The notes: a model not told the origin generated them from the letters alone. A DNA stretch of 64,000 bases from Atopsyche davidsoni (GCA_022113835.1 JAILWY010000009.1:17584001-17648000), one strand, 5' to 3'; counted from the first letter of the stretch, positions 10,741 to 22,234 are shown. Numbers and translations are program-made.

Positions 10741-12739
10741 TATGGCTCCGCGAGATTTAAAACATGCGTGTATTGTTTTAAATTAATTTAAGAAACAATT
10801 CTGACACTGTGCCTGTTTACTTTAAAAATATATTTTTTTATTTTTTTTAAAATGGTATTAAGCACTTTATTTAAAAAAAATTATACTACAGTAACTTTAA
10901 AATTTCCTGATGTGTTTTGATTATATACATGTTTTATATTTTTCAAATGAATTTTGAGCACAAATGTTTCACTCACGTTAACATTTTGGAAGTATAAATT
11001 ACAGTGAAATATTCACTGAGAATTTTGCCGTCGAACATTTGCAGACGAAATTTTTTAATTAAAAGTGAAAACACATATTTTGCTGGTTTTAACGCAAATG
11101 TATGCCTTGAAAAGACAATTATATTTCTTAAATATTATGCATATTAGATTTAAAATTAATTTTTATATAAATGTCTTCCCTGAAAATTACTTGTTACATT
11201 TTTATTTTCAACTAAAATTGTATGAAGTTATTATAGAAAATGTTAAATTTGTACGTACTTTTTTTACAATTTAATAGGTCGTTTAAATTTATATACGACA
11301 ATATTTGCACACGTTTCTTGGATAGAAAAAACACATTTGTTCTAAAATTTTATTTAATTATTAGTACAAGATTATCGTGCATACAATATATTTTTGTATT
11401 TTCGATCCATACATGATACGATGATAAAAATGCTCGAGTATTTTTTGCGATATAATTGGAGTTCAAATACAGTTTCCGTCCAATATGGCCTTGTGTTAGT
11501 TTAGTGGAAATTAGAATATTTTGATTTTCTGTGAATCACTCGTCTAAAAAAAAACAATATTCGTAGGACTTGCAACCGTTGCTATGAGTTAATTGATTTC
11601 TCGGATGTTAAGTTGCATTAATTTTGGCACTTCAACGTTCCAGCCTTCGTGCTGCGATCATTTTCAGATATTCTTAAATCTCTGAAGATTGAATGATGAT
11701 TTAAGCGTAGATAAGGTTTAACATGATATTTTTTTACTATAGGTTTTAAAAAGATTAAATTTTAAATAAAAACTTCTGTTTAAATATTTTAATCAATTAT
11801 TTTATTGCTGTAGAGTCTTATAGCTTTCTGCAAATAAATAGAACATCGAAAGCACAGTGATAAATTATATGTGTTGCTATTTCAAACTTCTAACCTAGTG
11901 AAGAACAGGAATGCAAATGCTTTCGAAACAGGAGAAGTGTCTGGTCATAAAACTTCCACCAAGGGGAGACTCAAATCGCACGTAACTGCAAACTTTGTTA
12001 TTTCTATTCTGTTTTATAGGCGGTGACTCTCTTGCATCTAGACGATCACAATTCTGTACTGCAAAGCTCCCTGCGTACACTCAGCGGTAAAGTTCTACAG
12101 ATATTTTGACTATGGGTTGGAATCAAAACCACCTTTGAAAGATTTTTTAATGTGTGATGCTCTGTTCTCAATATCAAAAAAAAATCCGGATGATAAGGAT
12201 ATAACGACATTTTCAATCGTGCCTTGAATGTGCTGCTATTTGCAATTTAACTTTTTTTGTAAACTGTAAAATAAAACAAGAAACTATTTACTCCAAGCAA
12301 ATGAAAATCAAGCATTTATAAGACTAATATAATATCTTTAAAAAAAAAAAAAACAAATACAAATATATTTTGTGAATTTTGTTATTTTAGACTTCATAAT
12401 AATAGTCTTCTTAGTAATATGCAAATACATCCTCTTGAAAAATACGAAATTAATTTGAATTTCTGCTTTTGTGCTTATTTTCGTGCCTTTTAAGCTCCTT
12501 TTCAAATAATACAAGAAGCTTTTACGTTCAAATTAAATATCGCAACGAAGGCTTTTATTCTGAGATCACACAATGGTAGAGTGCAACGTCCTCCTAAAGC
12601 ATACTTGTTTAATCGTATTCAAAAAATAATCAGAGCTTGTTATGTTCTTATATACTTGACGAAAGCTCGAATAATGGTAATACCATACATAAATATGTTG
12701 AAAAACTGTAAAATTACTGTGTAATTCCTTGCATTCTGA
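10741..12739. other. AT-rich noncoding sequence
   Basis: About 2 kb with no supported gene or repeat. Small frames at 11065-11274 (plus) and 11895-12080 (minus) lack any domain. A mildly GC-richer patch near 11560-11700 shows no clear motif. Confidence 0.5.
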
Positions 12740-12910
12740 AAAACATTTCGTTCAATATCAATAATATTAATATATGCCTATTTTGTGGATTGAACGTCAA
12801 TCAAGTGCGTTTTAATTACCTTTACAGGCTTATACAACTTACTAATATGATTAGGAATATTTTTTCACACATTGAAAATGATATAAAGAAACTCTCAGAA
12901 AAATATCATC

Positions 12911-12989
12911 GTGACTTGTGTAGGATTTGAACCTACATCTCCAAGCTTACATGGCCGGTGTTCTGACCTGACTTGTACTAACCAGTCAC
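12911..12989 (-). repeat. tRNA-like Pol III module, left arm of copy C
   Basis: On the minus strand the B-box reads GGTTCAAATCC within a T-arm closed by TGTAG/CTACA, and the 3' end reads CAAGTCAC. The 5' end is degraded. It forms the left half of the fold-back, opposed to the module at 13025-13100. Confidence 0.65.
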
Positions 12990-13024
12990 CTCTTATGATT
13001 GTTAAAAATTTTCGATTAACAGAG

Positions 13025-13100
13025 GTGACTCGTTAGTACAAGGGTCAGTACACCGGCCATATAAGCTTGGAGATGTAGGCTCAAATCCTACACAAGTCAC
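13025..13100 (+). repeat. tRNA-like Pol III module, right arm of copy C
   Basis: A 76-nt module starting GTGACTCG and ending CAAGTCAC (acceptor pairing). An A-box-like TAGTACAAGGGT lies near 13034, and a B-box GGCTCAAATCC at 13078-13088. A T-run (TATTTTTCT) follows within about 15 bp and could terminate Pol III. The anticodon arm does not form well, so a working tRNA is unlikely. Confidence 0.65.
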
Positions 13101-13118
13101 GATTATATTTTTCTGAGA

Positions 13119-13119
<1 letters not shown>

Positions 13120-13151
<32 letters not shown>
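13120..13151. repeat. (TA)n microsatellite
   Basis: About 16 consecutive TA units, located at the point where the right arm of the fold-back diverges from the left. The dinucleotide run may have expanded inside the repeat and displaced its tail. Confidence 0.95.
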
Positions 13152-13156
<5 letters not shown>

Positions 13157-13219
13157 TGAACGTATCAAATTGCACGAAATGTTGATATTGATATTTGTAT
13201 TTCGGTAGTAATTCAGATA

Positions 13220-13400
13220 AGCCATATTGTCATCACGCTGCGTTAAAACAGGGCACTGTTTTACCGACGTTCATCCCGTATAATCTAAATGAAATCTGAT
13301 GGTGGTGTCGATGCCCCGTTCCTACTACAGGCTGGCTTTTATGTGTCACGGGCTTTACAAACTTTATTAAAAGGCACGCCCCTGTACATAGCATCGCTTT
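13220..13400. promoter_or_regulatory. moderately GC-rich patch
   Basis: GC-enriched relative to its flanks, with an inverted pair CAGGGCACTG / CAGG near 13250 and several CpGs. No frame, splice site or known motif cluster. Weak candidate for a conserved noncoding element. Confidence 0.2.
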
Positions 13401-14225
13401 AATTTATCACCATTCCATGCTTGCATGTAGTATGTGTGATGAAAGGGATTCTATAAAAAGTTAGCTTATAATATAGATAATTTAAAGGATTAATAAAATG
13501 GGATGTAGAGTTATCGCTATTGAAAACTCGATTCATTTAATTGAATAAAATAAAAAAAAGATACTAAAATTTTATGTCATTGATGAATAAAATCAGGGAT
13601 TATTATCTGACATAAATATTGGTGATAGGGCTTTAAAAGAAGTATCATATAAAATCGATTTTTTTTTAATAACTAACTGACTAACCATTAATTAAAATAT
13701 CGGCTATTAAGGTCGAAGACGACGGTTGACTAAAATATAGAGAATATTTTCGAGTAAATCAAAAATTTAATTAATTATAAGTAATATATAGCACGGTAGC
13801 TTGTTTAATTAAAATATGAAAGTATATATGTTACAAAAATTTTACAATCAAATATATGAAAATATGTATTTTTTGGTATTTATTTAAATTTTAGGGTCAC
13901 ATTTGAAATCACTACAGAAATCTTTTCATTGTCCAATAAATTTTAATTGAATTGGTGGATTTTGGCATTAAATTGATAGTAAATATTGCAATAGGTATCA
14001 AAACGAAAACTGAAATGTTCTTATTTTATGTATTTGACACCATATTATGTCACTTGACATGTTGCCTTCAATTTTTTGTTTATATAATTTTGTTTTATAT
14101 ATTTTAACAAATGTATTAAAACTAATTTATTTATATCATGAAATTCGATAAGAAAGCTCGGTTTTTAAGTATCTAAGCATTTGAATAGATTTTTTTTTTA
14201 CAGTTAACATTAAAAATTTTCAGTC
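13401..14225. other. AT-rich noncoding sequence
   Basis: No feature could be supported. Confidence 0.5.
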
Positions 14226-14480
14226 TCCTTGAATAATACATTATCAGCTGTTCGTCACTGTCTACGCCGTGGAAGCATGTGTGCCCGTTTCGAGGCTAAC
14301 CCTTCACATATGCGACTTGAGGGCTGTCCGGGTCCCCACACATGGGGTGAGAGGCACTTTAGGGGATGTACTACTCTCACAGCTACCCCCGGTGACGCTT
14401 CCTGTCTCGCAGGTAATCAGACTGGATTGTAATAGGTTTCAACTTGTTACTGCGACTGAAAACTGTTGGGTTGAAGGTAT
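14226..14480 (+). promoter_or_regulatory. GC-rich island, possible noncoding exon
   Basis: GC-rich block with a hairpin CCCCACACATGGGG near 14334 and an exon-end-like CTCGCAG/GTAATC near 14406-14418. An open frame of 113 codons covers it (14269-14610) but has no recognisable domain and continues into AT-rich DNA, so coding is doubted. A noncoding exon or a regulatory element are the alternatives. Confidence 0.3.
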
Positions 14481-14734
14481 TAACAGCCACGAGCTGTATT
14501 TCCGCCCACTTTTGACAGGAATGCTCATTGAACATTCACAATTTAATTACAAAATTTGTCTCCTGATCGGGCCAATAACATTGGATAACACGATGTTGGT
14601 GAAAAAGTAGAATCGATTTAGAATAAATTACGAGAATCCGCGTTTTTATTGTGAAGCATTAACGTACCCTAATTCATAAAAATAAAACAAGCCCAAAAGG
14701 CACGCGTGTAGAAAATAAATATACAGTATTTAAG

Positions 14735-15025
14735 GATAGCCGAAGCGGGCCGAACGAGCGTCTCTTATTTCAGACACACATCCGCTTCCGCAGGCTACGC
14801 GGGTCCAGCCCGGAAGCAAATATTCTTTACGGCGTCCCCCGGGGCCACCTCCGGGAGTTTTTGTCTCCGTTTTAAATAACGGCGTGTTTTGCGACGTGTT
14901 TCGGCGCGTTTGACACGCGGAAGCGCCGGGCTGGAGGGGGACGCGGGGCGAGCCTGCGAACAACCCCCGGGGTGGAATTTTGTAAATCGGGCGGGAGGCT
15001 AGCTCGCCATAACACGCACTCTGTG
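14735..15025. promoter_or_regulatory. CpG island
   Basis: The strongest CpG cluster seen: about 34 CpGs in roughly 275 bp by hand count. It contains GGAGGCT at 14994-15000 and several short palindromes (CCCGGG type). A 121-codon minus-strand frame (14730-15095) crosses it, rich in Arg, Gly and Pro as expected for any GC-rich frame, with no domain. A promoter or regulatory island is more likely than a coding exon. No TATA or initiator decides a strand. Confidence 0.45.
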
Positions 15026-15212
15026 TTGCATTGAAATATTTTAACTGTTCAGCTGTAAAGCTCAATCTAATATAAAAAAAATGTATTTGACTCAATCTGC
15101 TTTTGTATTTGTTTTACCGTGATTCTTTTTTAAACATCCCTTGTATCAATTTCTTAAAAAAATGTTTTTTATTTCAAAAAAGTCATAAGTATCATCAATA
15201 TTATTAATAAAT

Positions 15213-15590
15213 GTCTAATTACCTTTACAGGCTTATATTACATACTTATATAATTAGGCATATTTTTTCACACATTGAAAATGATTTAAAGAAACTCTCA
15301 GAAAAATATCATCGTGACTTGTGTAGGATTCAAACCTACATCTCCAAGCTTACATGGCCAATATTTTGATATTGATTGACCTGGGCTCATTGGTTCGTGT
15401 GTAGATTATGATTGTTAAAAATTCTCGATTAACAGAGGTGACTCGTTAGTGCAAGTGTCAGTACACAGGCCATGTAAGCTTGGAGATGTAGGTTCGAATC
15501 CTACACGATGGTATTTTACTGAGAGTTTCTTTAAATCATTTACAATGTGTGAAAAAATATGCCTAATCATATTAGTAAATATTATTAAGA
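15213..15590. repeat. tRNA-cassette repeat, copy D: head-to-head fold-back
   Basis: Left arm 15213-15360 (minus orientation) stops in mid-cassette at CATGGCC. After about 20 bp of other sequence comes the leader and a full plus-strand copy to about 15590. The arms share more than 100 bp of inverted similarity. The leader (ATTGGTTCGTGTGTAGATTA) matches that of copy A in reverse, showing that the element extends upstream of the tRNA-like part. Confidence 0.85.
15438..15511 (+). repeat. best-preserved tRNA-like module, copy D
   Basis: A canonical B-box GGTTCGAATCC at 15491-15501 sits in a T-arm with a 6-bp stem (TGTAGG/CCTACA) and a 7-base loop TTCGAAT. An A-box-like TTAGTGCAAGTG lies near 15446. 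The 3' acceptor strand is lost (CTACACGATGG). This copy gives the clearest evidence for tRNA ancestry. Confidence 0.7.
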
Positions 15591-16939
15591 AAAACAGGCT
15601 TTTTAAGATTTATTAATAACACAAATACTCGCAAAGGATGTTTTACACTCAAAAACCTTAGCTTGAGTGTTTTTTGTTCATTTCAAGGACTTTTTCTTCA
15701 ATAATATTTAAAATGAGAAAATTCGCAATCCACTGAATATTGTACAAAAACTAGCTTTGTATTTGCATCTCGATTTCTTTTATTCTTTGGATAAAAGTAA
15801 GTTTTAATATTTAAATATTATACATCTTTATTCTAAAAAGTGTCATAAGCCTCATTAAAATCTCAAAATATTTGCAAAGTTTATGCTTTATTATTTATGT
15901 ACGGGGTATTTATTTTATATTTTGGTGTATTAAATAAGCGACAATATGAAGCTTTAGCAAGTTTAATAATAGTTACGATCCACGGTGGTCAAAAGAAGCT
16001 TCAACGGCAGTATAATATTTACTCGAATCTAGACTTTGTCTCAAAAAATAGATTTCGATAACTTTTTCTAACCGTATCACATGCTAATCGATAACCTTAA
16101 TATTATATACGCAATTGTCTGAGTTAAAATATTCAATTTTTAAACACAAATTAACTCCTTTTTACGAAGAAAATATAATCTGAAAGAATGATGGTAAATA
16201 TATTTTAACTACACCCAGTTGAGGCTTGTTCTGTCAATTCCTAAATTTATCAGTTTGTACTTTTTCGCATAATGTAAGTGTGAAGAAAAAAAAATTGATA
16301 GTAAAAATTATTTTTATAAATTATCGATTTGGTTAATATGTCAAAAATCATCTAGTTTTTTTTTTAGTAACCTAACATTTAAACATTTAAGAAAAATTAT
16401 AATGAAGAAATAATAAAAAAAAAAAATTCATTTTAGGATTAATAACTTAAAACCCACAAAAAAACCTTGTTTGCTTTTAAAACATCGCTTAGTAAAATAT
16501 GGATAATAATTAGCAAATATTAGAAAATATTAGCCAAAACTGGAAAACCCAAATGCCGGAGCCAAAACAAAAGCGTCGAGCATCACTATCCTCTGTAATT
16601 TAAACGAGGGTGTTATTTTATTCTATTAAATTTCATGTAACTCAATAGTTGAGTATTCGTTTTACAAGTTTGTTTGAAAATTACTCTTCGTTTATTTCGC
16701 ATATATTACAAACACGATCTTTTATTTTTAAAACGTTTTCAGCGGGTAAATAACATTGAAGTGCTTTATTTCAAATAAATTATATTTTTCAACTGGTATG
16801 CGTGTATAATAAATCTCAAATATAAAATATATAAGATTTTTTGTTTACACCCACTCGGAAACAGATGGTATTGAAAATATACTTTATAATTTTCCCGGTT
16901 CTCGACATTAATCTACCATTTGATAATATCTCTGATAAG
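15591..16939. other. AT-rich noncoding sequence
   Basis: No supported gene, RNA or TE end. Confidence 0.5.
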
Positions 16940-17115
16940 TCAGCTTGAATCTAATTATGTCCGGTCGGGCTGGGTGTAGGAAGGCTTTCATCCCAGAGTC
17001 CATAAGGGGCGGGTGTCACGTCTCGGCAGAAACGGCTTTTTATGATTTTTGGACCCCGGGGATCCCTTTACTCAACGCTGTAAAGACAGCTGTGCCCAAA
17101 TCCTTTTATTTGCGC
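16940..17115. promoter_or_regulatory. GC-rich island
   Basis: GC-rich patch containing CCGGTCGGGC and CCCCGGGGATCCC. A 62-codon frame crosses it without any domain. Listed as a candidate noncoding element. Confidence 0.25.
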
Positions 17116-17271
17116 ATTCAAAAAGATGTATAAAGTTCTTTATTTTTCAAAAATAAAATTCCAACTTTATTTGATGGGTTGAATAAAATTTAATGCCCCT
17201 AAAACCTACGAAAAGACATATTTTTTAAGAATTCATTTTACGCGTGGAATAAAAAATTGCATGATGTAGGA

Positions 17272-17301
17272 AGTCCAAGGGTTTTTAAGAACCCGTGGAC
17301 T
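17272..17301. repeat. small hairpin
   Basis: Left AGTCCAAGGGTT and right AACCCGTGGACT pair over 12 bp with one internal mismatch, around a 6-base AT loop. It is isolated, with no other copy seen. Confidence 0.7.
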
Positions 17302-18119
17302 ATGTTTTACGTTTTATCCCAATTTCAGAACGTTGAAGTTTTGTATGCTAATATTTCCTTATTATTTTTAATTTAAATATATTACTTTTGTATGGTAACT
17401 AACATTAGTTTTTAATTTTAATACACTTCCATTTCATTAATTTTATTTTTTAAATATTTTTTTAACAATATTTTTGCTATGATTCGTGAGACTGAAATAT
17501 TAGATAGATAAAGAAGATTTGAAAAAACTGGTTTACTAGAGTGAACAAAATTTTTTGGTACAAACTTACATATTAAACGTCACATTTTAAAGCGACATCA
17601 ACTAAACCTCAAAGGCTTCTCGTGGAAGCTATACCGTAGTAGTTGTGTCATATAAATGCAGCAGTGAAACTGCAGACACTGTGCAAGTCAGTCATGGTCC
17701 CAAAACTCCTCTTATTGTTGAATTGAAGCCAGACACGAGCTTTGTACTAAGTTGTATTTATGCAAGCTCAGGATTTCAAAGTTTTATTAAATCCTTGGAA
17801 TATTATGTTTTGAGAACAGTACGAGCGACTTTTCCCTTTGTTTGTGTTTTGATTCGATCTTTTTACAAAAAAAACGTAAATTTTTTTCCGCAATCATTCG
17901 CCGTTATTCTCTCACAAGGCTACAGATCACACTAGAGAAGATGGGTTGAAATCTTACTTGGACGCACTTAAAAAATGTTCAAAAAGCTTGCACTTGAATA
18001 AAAGCAAATCCTGTAATGTGAATAACCCATTATTTTACAGCAAAGTCCATTATTACGGGAACGCAACATTCTAATTTCACAAGTGTTTCATTAAAGAACT
18101 TGACCTTAATTCAGAAACG
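17302..18119. other. AT-rich noncoding sequence
   Basis: A 96-codon open frame at 17645-17935 has no recognisable domain and no supporting context. It is left uncalled. Confidence 0.45.
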
Positions 18120-18350
18120 AGTTTCAATCAAAACCAGAGACCAGTGCTTAAGCCCTGCACGTGGCATCACAAGCCCTTGCAACTATGGCATCGCACTGCA
18201 ACGAATAGCATTTCAATGGTTTCGCAGAGAAGAGGGAAAATAATTAATATTTCAAGGCAGTTGCTTTGTGCTTCCGTCAGAAGTCCAGTCGTTGAGCTTC
18301 GTACGGAAGACGAACGGAAAAACCTCGCCAGGGGAGACATATACATATTC
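18120..18350. promoter_or_regulatory. moderately GC-rich patch
   Basis: Raised GC with GCACGTGGC (E-box CACGTG) near 18159 and several CpGs near 18270-18335. A 72-codon frame overlaps it but is unremarkable. Weak regulatory candidate. Confidence 0.25.
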
Positions 18351-18455
18351 CTTATAAACTAAAGAAGGTTTCTGAACTATGAACTAAAAAATAATACTAT
18401 AAACTTAAGACAAAATATTTTTCTAAAATTTTATTATAGTTAAACAGCTTAGTTA

Positions 18456-18501
18456 TGCATCTGATGATGACCTAGTCTATTTGGTCGAAACTAGTAATGC
18501 A
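18456..18501 (+). ncRNA. hammerhead-ribozyme-like motif, family 1 copy 1
   Basis: Stem I TGCAT (18456-18460) pairs with ATGCA (18497-18501). The CTGATGA core is at 18461-18467, followed by one extra T, then stem II GACC (18469-18472) with GGTC (18483-18486). GAAAC follows at 18487-18491, then TA and the cleavage-type triplet GTA (18494-18496). ACTAGT is palindromic, as expected for a two-base-pair stem III that could act as a dimer. Type I hammerheads of this minimal kind are known from Penelope-like elements and animal retrozymes. The extra T may weaken activity. Confidence 0.55.
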
Positions 18502-18859
18502 AAAAACTTTAATAAACTCAAAGTGAAGACAAAATACACAGGTACTTTTATCATTGTAATAATGGATCTTCACCTATCAAATGCCTTGTCCCTCAACAAG
18601 ATTTATTTTTTTAGTTCTATTCAGTTTTCATTATGAATAGATTGATAAGTTCCTTCAGGAAAGTCTGCCTTGCTGTATAACACATAAAAGGTTTTAAGCA
18701 CTGTGCAACTTTTTATCTTTTTAAAGTATACCTTTTAACTTGATAAAAGTACTGCAGAATGATTTTACTAACTTTTTCGTTTTATAAATATTTTAAAATA
18801 AAATCAGCTTCGTTTTGTTTTCTTGTGAGATGAAGTCCTTCTGTTTTAAAACGTGTTTA
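18502..18859. other. downstream part of repeat, then AT-rich sequence
   Basis: GGTACTTTTATCATT near 18541 is shared with the region downstream of the second hammerhead-like copy (44892-44906), so the repeat extends about 60 bp beyond the motif. The rest shows nothing. Confidence 0.5.
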
Positions 18860-19030
18860 TTGCAAATCGAATACAAATGCGGGCGATTGTGTGCCCGGGC
18901 AGTTGGTAGCTCCTGGGTAATAAATATGTCCGACCGCCGACAGAATGGCCCGCCATTGCCTTCAGAGCTTAGTCTTCCACTATTGTATTCCCGCTGTGGT
19001 CGCACATACATTTGTTTACCATCCGCGCTC
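18860..19030. promoter_or_regulatory. GC-rich island with paired GCCAT motifs
   Basis: GC peak with opposed ATGGC (18945) and GCCAT (18952) forming the near-palindrome AATGGCCCGCCATT, a YY1/Pho-like arrangement. TTTGTTTACCATC, a forkhead-like site, lies near 19010. Overlapping frames on both strands lack domains. Confidence 0.35.
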
Positions 19031-19289
19031 CGTGTATGTTATACTTTTAAACAAATATAAATTTAAGTTTGAAAGTTTAAACAATATTTCAAATTCTATT
19101 ATTTCCGCTGAGAATACTTTTTTGATACATTTCGCTGGGTGAAACATTGACGGAAGCTTAGTAGTAGTAGTAGCGCGTAAAAAAAAAATTGAAAATTTGT
19201 AAGAATGAGTTATATTATATGTATATATACCAGAAGTCACAAACATTCGCATTACACTGTAATTAACCTACACATATACGACTTAATGA
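19031..19289. other. AT-rich sequence with short TAG repeat
   Basis: A four-unit TAG run lies near 19159-19174. Nothing else supported. Confidence 0.5.
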
Positions 19290-19500
19290 TCTTGGGGGAT
19301 CGAGACAATTAATTGTAGCAATCCCCCAAAAGATTATCCCCGGTCCCATGAGTCCCATAATTAATTACCAAGGACCGCAACCCCGGGGAGGCTCCCCTGT
19401 CGCCAGGACGAAAGGCTCCCTTCGGAGCAATTTCTTCTAGAGCGTTCCATTTTATTGATGGACTCGGAGTGCTCTGTTGCATTATTGACGTCAAACCATT
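19290..19500. promoter_or_regulatory. GC-rich island with inverted repeat around a homeodomain palindrome
   Basis: TTGGGGGAT (19292-19300) and ATCCCCCAA (19321-19329) are perfect inverted repeats flanking the palindrome CAATTAATTG (19306-19315), a homeodomain-type double TAAT site. A second TAATTAATTA lies near 19360, GGAGGCT at 19387-19393, TTTATTGATGG (Hox/Exd-like) near 19451, and a CRE TGACGTCA at 19496-19503. This is one of the richest candidate modules in the window. Confidence 0.45.
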
Positions 19501-19504
19501 TGTC

Positions 19505-22234
19505 TGGAGAATTTGATCTCAGCTTGCAACACACTTAGCGTTTTAAAGTTATAGTCTCATAAAATTTACATTTGAGTTAGCACTGTATGTATTTGATTTG
19601 AAAACCAACTTGTTTATTAAAACGAACACAATGCATTTTTCTATGTAGTTTCAGAGTGAATACAATGAAGATACTATCAAAGGCCAATTGAGCCAACCTG
19701 AGTAATGCATTTTGTGAAAACTTTTACTGTATCTTTTACTATTTTCAGTATCTTAGTCCAGTGGCTTATAAACAAATATTTAGTTTATAGTATATACCAA
19801 CATGTAATATTTATAGTTCATACATTCAGTAGTGCTTATTTATACAGGAATATCACACAGCCATTTATTCCTTCATCACATTTAAAAAATATATATAATA
19901 GAAGTTGTCTTAGATTTATTTCGTATTGTATGAAGTTATGAATATAAAACACAGTTCTAACGTATCGTTTTAGCATAGATATTGATTTTATAGAATAACA
20001 TGCCTGAATATAGTTTTATGATTTTTTTTCTACATCTCAAGGGTGCATTAAAGCTTAAAGTTGGGTGAGCCGATTTGTTATTTTTTTCTTTCATAAATTC
20101 AATAAAACTTAGTGTGATAGTATGTGGCAATATATTTCACAAATCTATACTGGCAGTCTAGCCGTGAAAAAACTTTGGATCTCAGTGTCACAGACAGACT
20201 CGGAGGCTTAGCACTCAATGGCACTGTTTTACTTGACCTCATATAAAGTATCTGCATTCGGATTTTTGTAGATATATTTATGTGATTCAAAGAATCTCAC
20301 AAGTGTTATCTTCAGTACTCGCAGTCGGCGCTTTTTCATCTTTCGTGAACATTAAAGTATTTAAAGTAAAATGAAATTGCAGAATAATTTTTGTATTAAC
20401 GTTAGTTACTTTAAGTTCACAACTAATTTTTAATTTTTAAAACACTTATTTTATATTATATAATATTATTTCTAAGCTTAGTAGTAATATTATTCTTCAA
20501 AGAACTAAAATGTCGTGTTAGTCAACCATACTATTTTAGGAGTGTGATAGAATAGTGATATTTTTTTCAGTGTATTGTTTATATTTCGGTAAACTGATGA
20601 AATTTCTGAAAAAAATATGATAGAGTAACCTGTTTTAGATCAAATAAATTCGATCTTTTTCCTTGGATCTTGGAAAAAATATGTGTGAATAAAAATTTAG
20701 ACAACGCTATCGGCTTGTGGACGATTCGTTGGTGTATTATTTGGGTATTGCGGTACTATACATACCTTGTGTCACCATCAAAATAAAAGTATATAATCAA
20801 GTAATAATTTGACAAAAGTTAAAAGCTTAACGGCTAGAGGAAAATGATCTTTTTTTGTTAGTAAAATCTTGTGTTTATCGAGAACATTTCTGAGGCATGC
20901 CTAGATTAAAGTTTGAAAAGCCATTGAAATGTAAATGTACTCATAAATAAAAAAAACACATCTTGTTATTATCTGATTATAAATAAACACTTGTTTTAAT
21001 CACATGATTTTTGTTAGTGAATATAAGTGAGTATAAATAAATAGTCTGTAGATGCTTTTGAAAATACGAAAACCCCTGCGAATTTTCGGAGTTAGTTTAT
21101 CATATTTTTTATGTAGTCAGTAATATTCTCTAATGATGTTATTTCCACGGTTAATTCATGACTGTTAGTAATCTACTATCCATTATGATCCAACTATTTT
21201 TGCAAATGGCAGCATTCGCGTCGCTGCCAAGCTGTGCTTTCATTCAGTGATGAAAATGCTTATTTGGGGAGTAATTAATGCTCATTGTTTTATTTGATAA
21301 GGGGTGACGGAGGGCGGTCCAATAAACAGAAATAGTGTTTGGATTAAAACATAAATTAACCAAATAATATTAAGCTTGAAAATAAATTGAAGTCCTAAAA
21401 CAAAGGACTGCGATTAAACTTGAGCACTGGCATAGTTTTATTATGAAAGTTAATTTTTGTTTATTAATAAAATATCTGATGATGAAACAATTTGATTTGT
21501 GAATGGTTTTAGCAATGCTATTGTATATTCATAAGAGTATTAAAACTACTAGAAATAAGTTCAGAATTACAGTTTATGCCCAAAAAATGATACAAACTAA
21601 ATACTTTATCCTTGAGGGACTAGTTTTAATTGCAAAACTATGTAGCTGATTCGATATAAAATAATAATGAATAGCCACATGGCTACGATATTATGTCTAC
21701 TTTTGTTAATTAAAAGACATAAAATCTCACAAATAAAATCTGATATTCCAAATGAATGACTAAGAATATTATTAAAGTTAATAGCTCGAGGATTTGTATT
21801 GAATTATTTTATTTTTTACAAAAAACTAAATGTAAATTGATTAAATATCAATGGAAGTATTTATAAAAATACCAAACTTATTTAAAACTATTAGAATAAT
21901 TTATTTATAAATGTTTTATAAAGAGGTTACGAGAGGACTTAAGACTTTATTGAAATTTTAATAAAAAATTGATATTTCCTCTTGACAAAGCATTTTTAGA
22001 ATAGCATCTTATATTTTATATGAATTTTAGTGTCATAATAAAAAATATGAATATAATCATTAAAATTTAAATAAATTAGTAGGAATATAAAAATATGTAA
22101 TTTGGTAGTGTAGTTTACATTTTATATACCATAAATTAAGGTCTCTTTAATATGAAATGCTAAATTTAGTTTTATCTACGTGAATGAGATTTTATTATTC
22201 TTTTTTTCTCAATTCTATGTTAAAACCAAAACAA
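19505..22234. other. AT-rich noncoding sequence
   Basis: About 2.7 kb with no supported gene. Near 20120-20330 the GC rises slightly, with GGAGGCT at 20202-20208, but no clear island forms. A ratio of many homopolymers and short AT frames is typical background. Confidence 0.5.

Larger units (their letters stand above)
12740..13190. repeat. tRNA-cassette repeat, copy C: head-to-head fold-back
   Basis: Two oppositely oriented copies meet near 13000. The left arm runs tail to head on the minus strand (12770-12998), and the right arm head to tail on the plus strand (13008-13120). Each carries a tRNA-like module. The right tail is interrupted by a TA microsatellite at 13120-13151. Beyond it the flanks are again weakly inverted (ACATTTCGTTCAAT left, ACGAAATGT right), so the palindrome may span the full interval. 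Confidence 0.85.

Noticed and set aside
14269..14610. 113-codon plus-strand frame
   Set aside because: No recognisable domain. Composition changes abruptly at the island border, which a single exon would not explain.
14730..15095. 121-codon minus-strand frame across the CpG island
   Set aside because: Low stop density follows from GC content. The Arg/Gly/Pro-rich middle is compositional, and both ends run into AT-rich random sequence.
15438..15511. Functional tRNA gene
   Set aside because: The T-arm and boxes are good, but the acceptor strand is lost, the anticodon arm does not form, and the module is part of a dispersed repeat.
20589..20625. CTGATGA followed by GAAA, a possible hammerhead
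   Set aside because: Stem II does not pair, there is no palindromic stem III and no complementary stem I.
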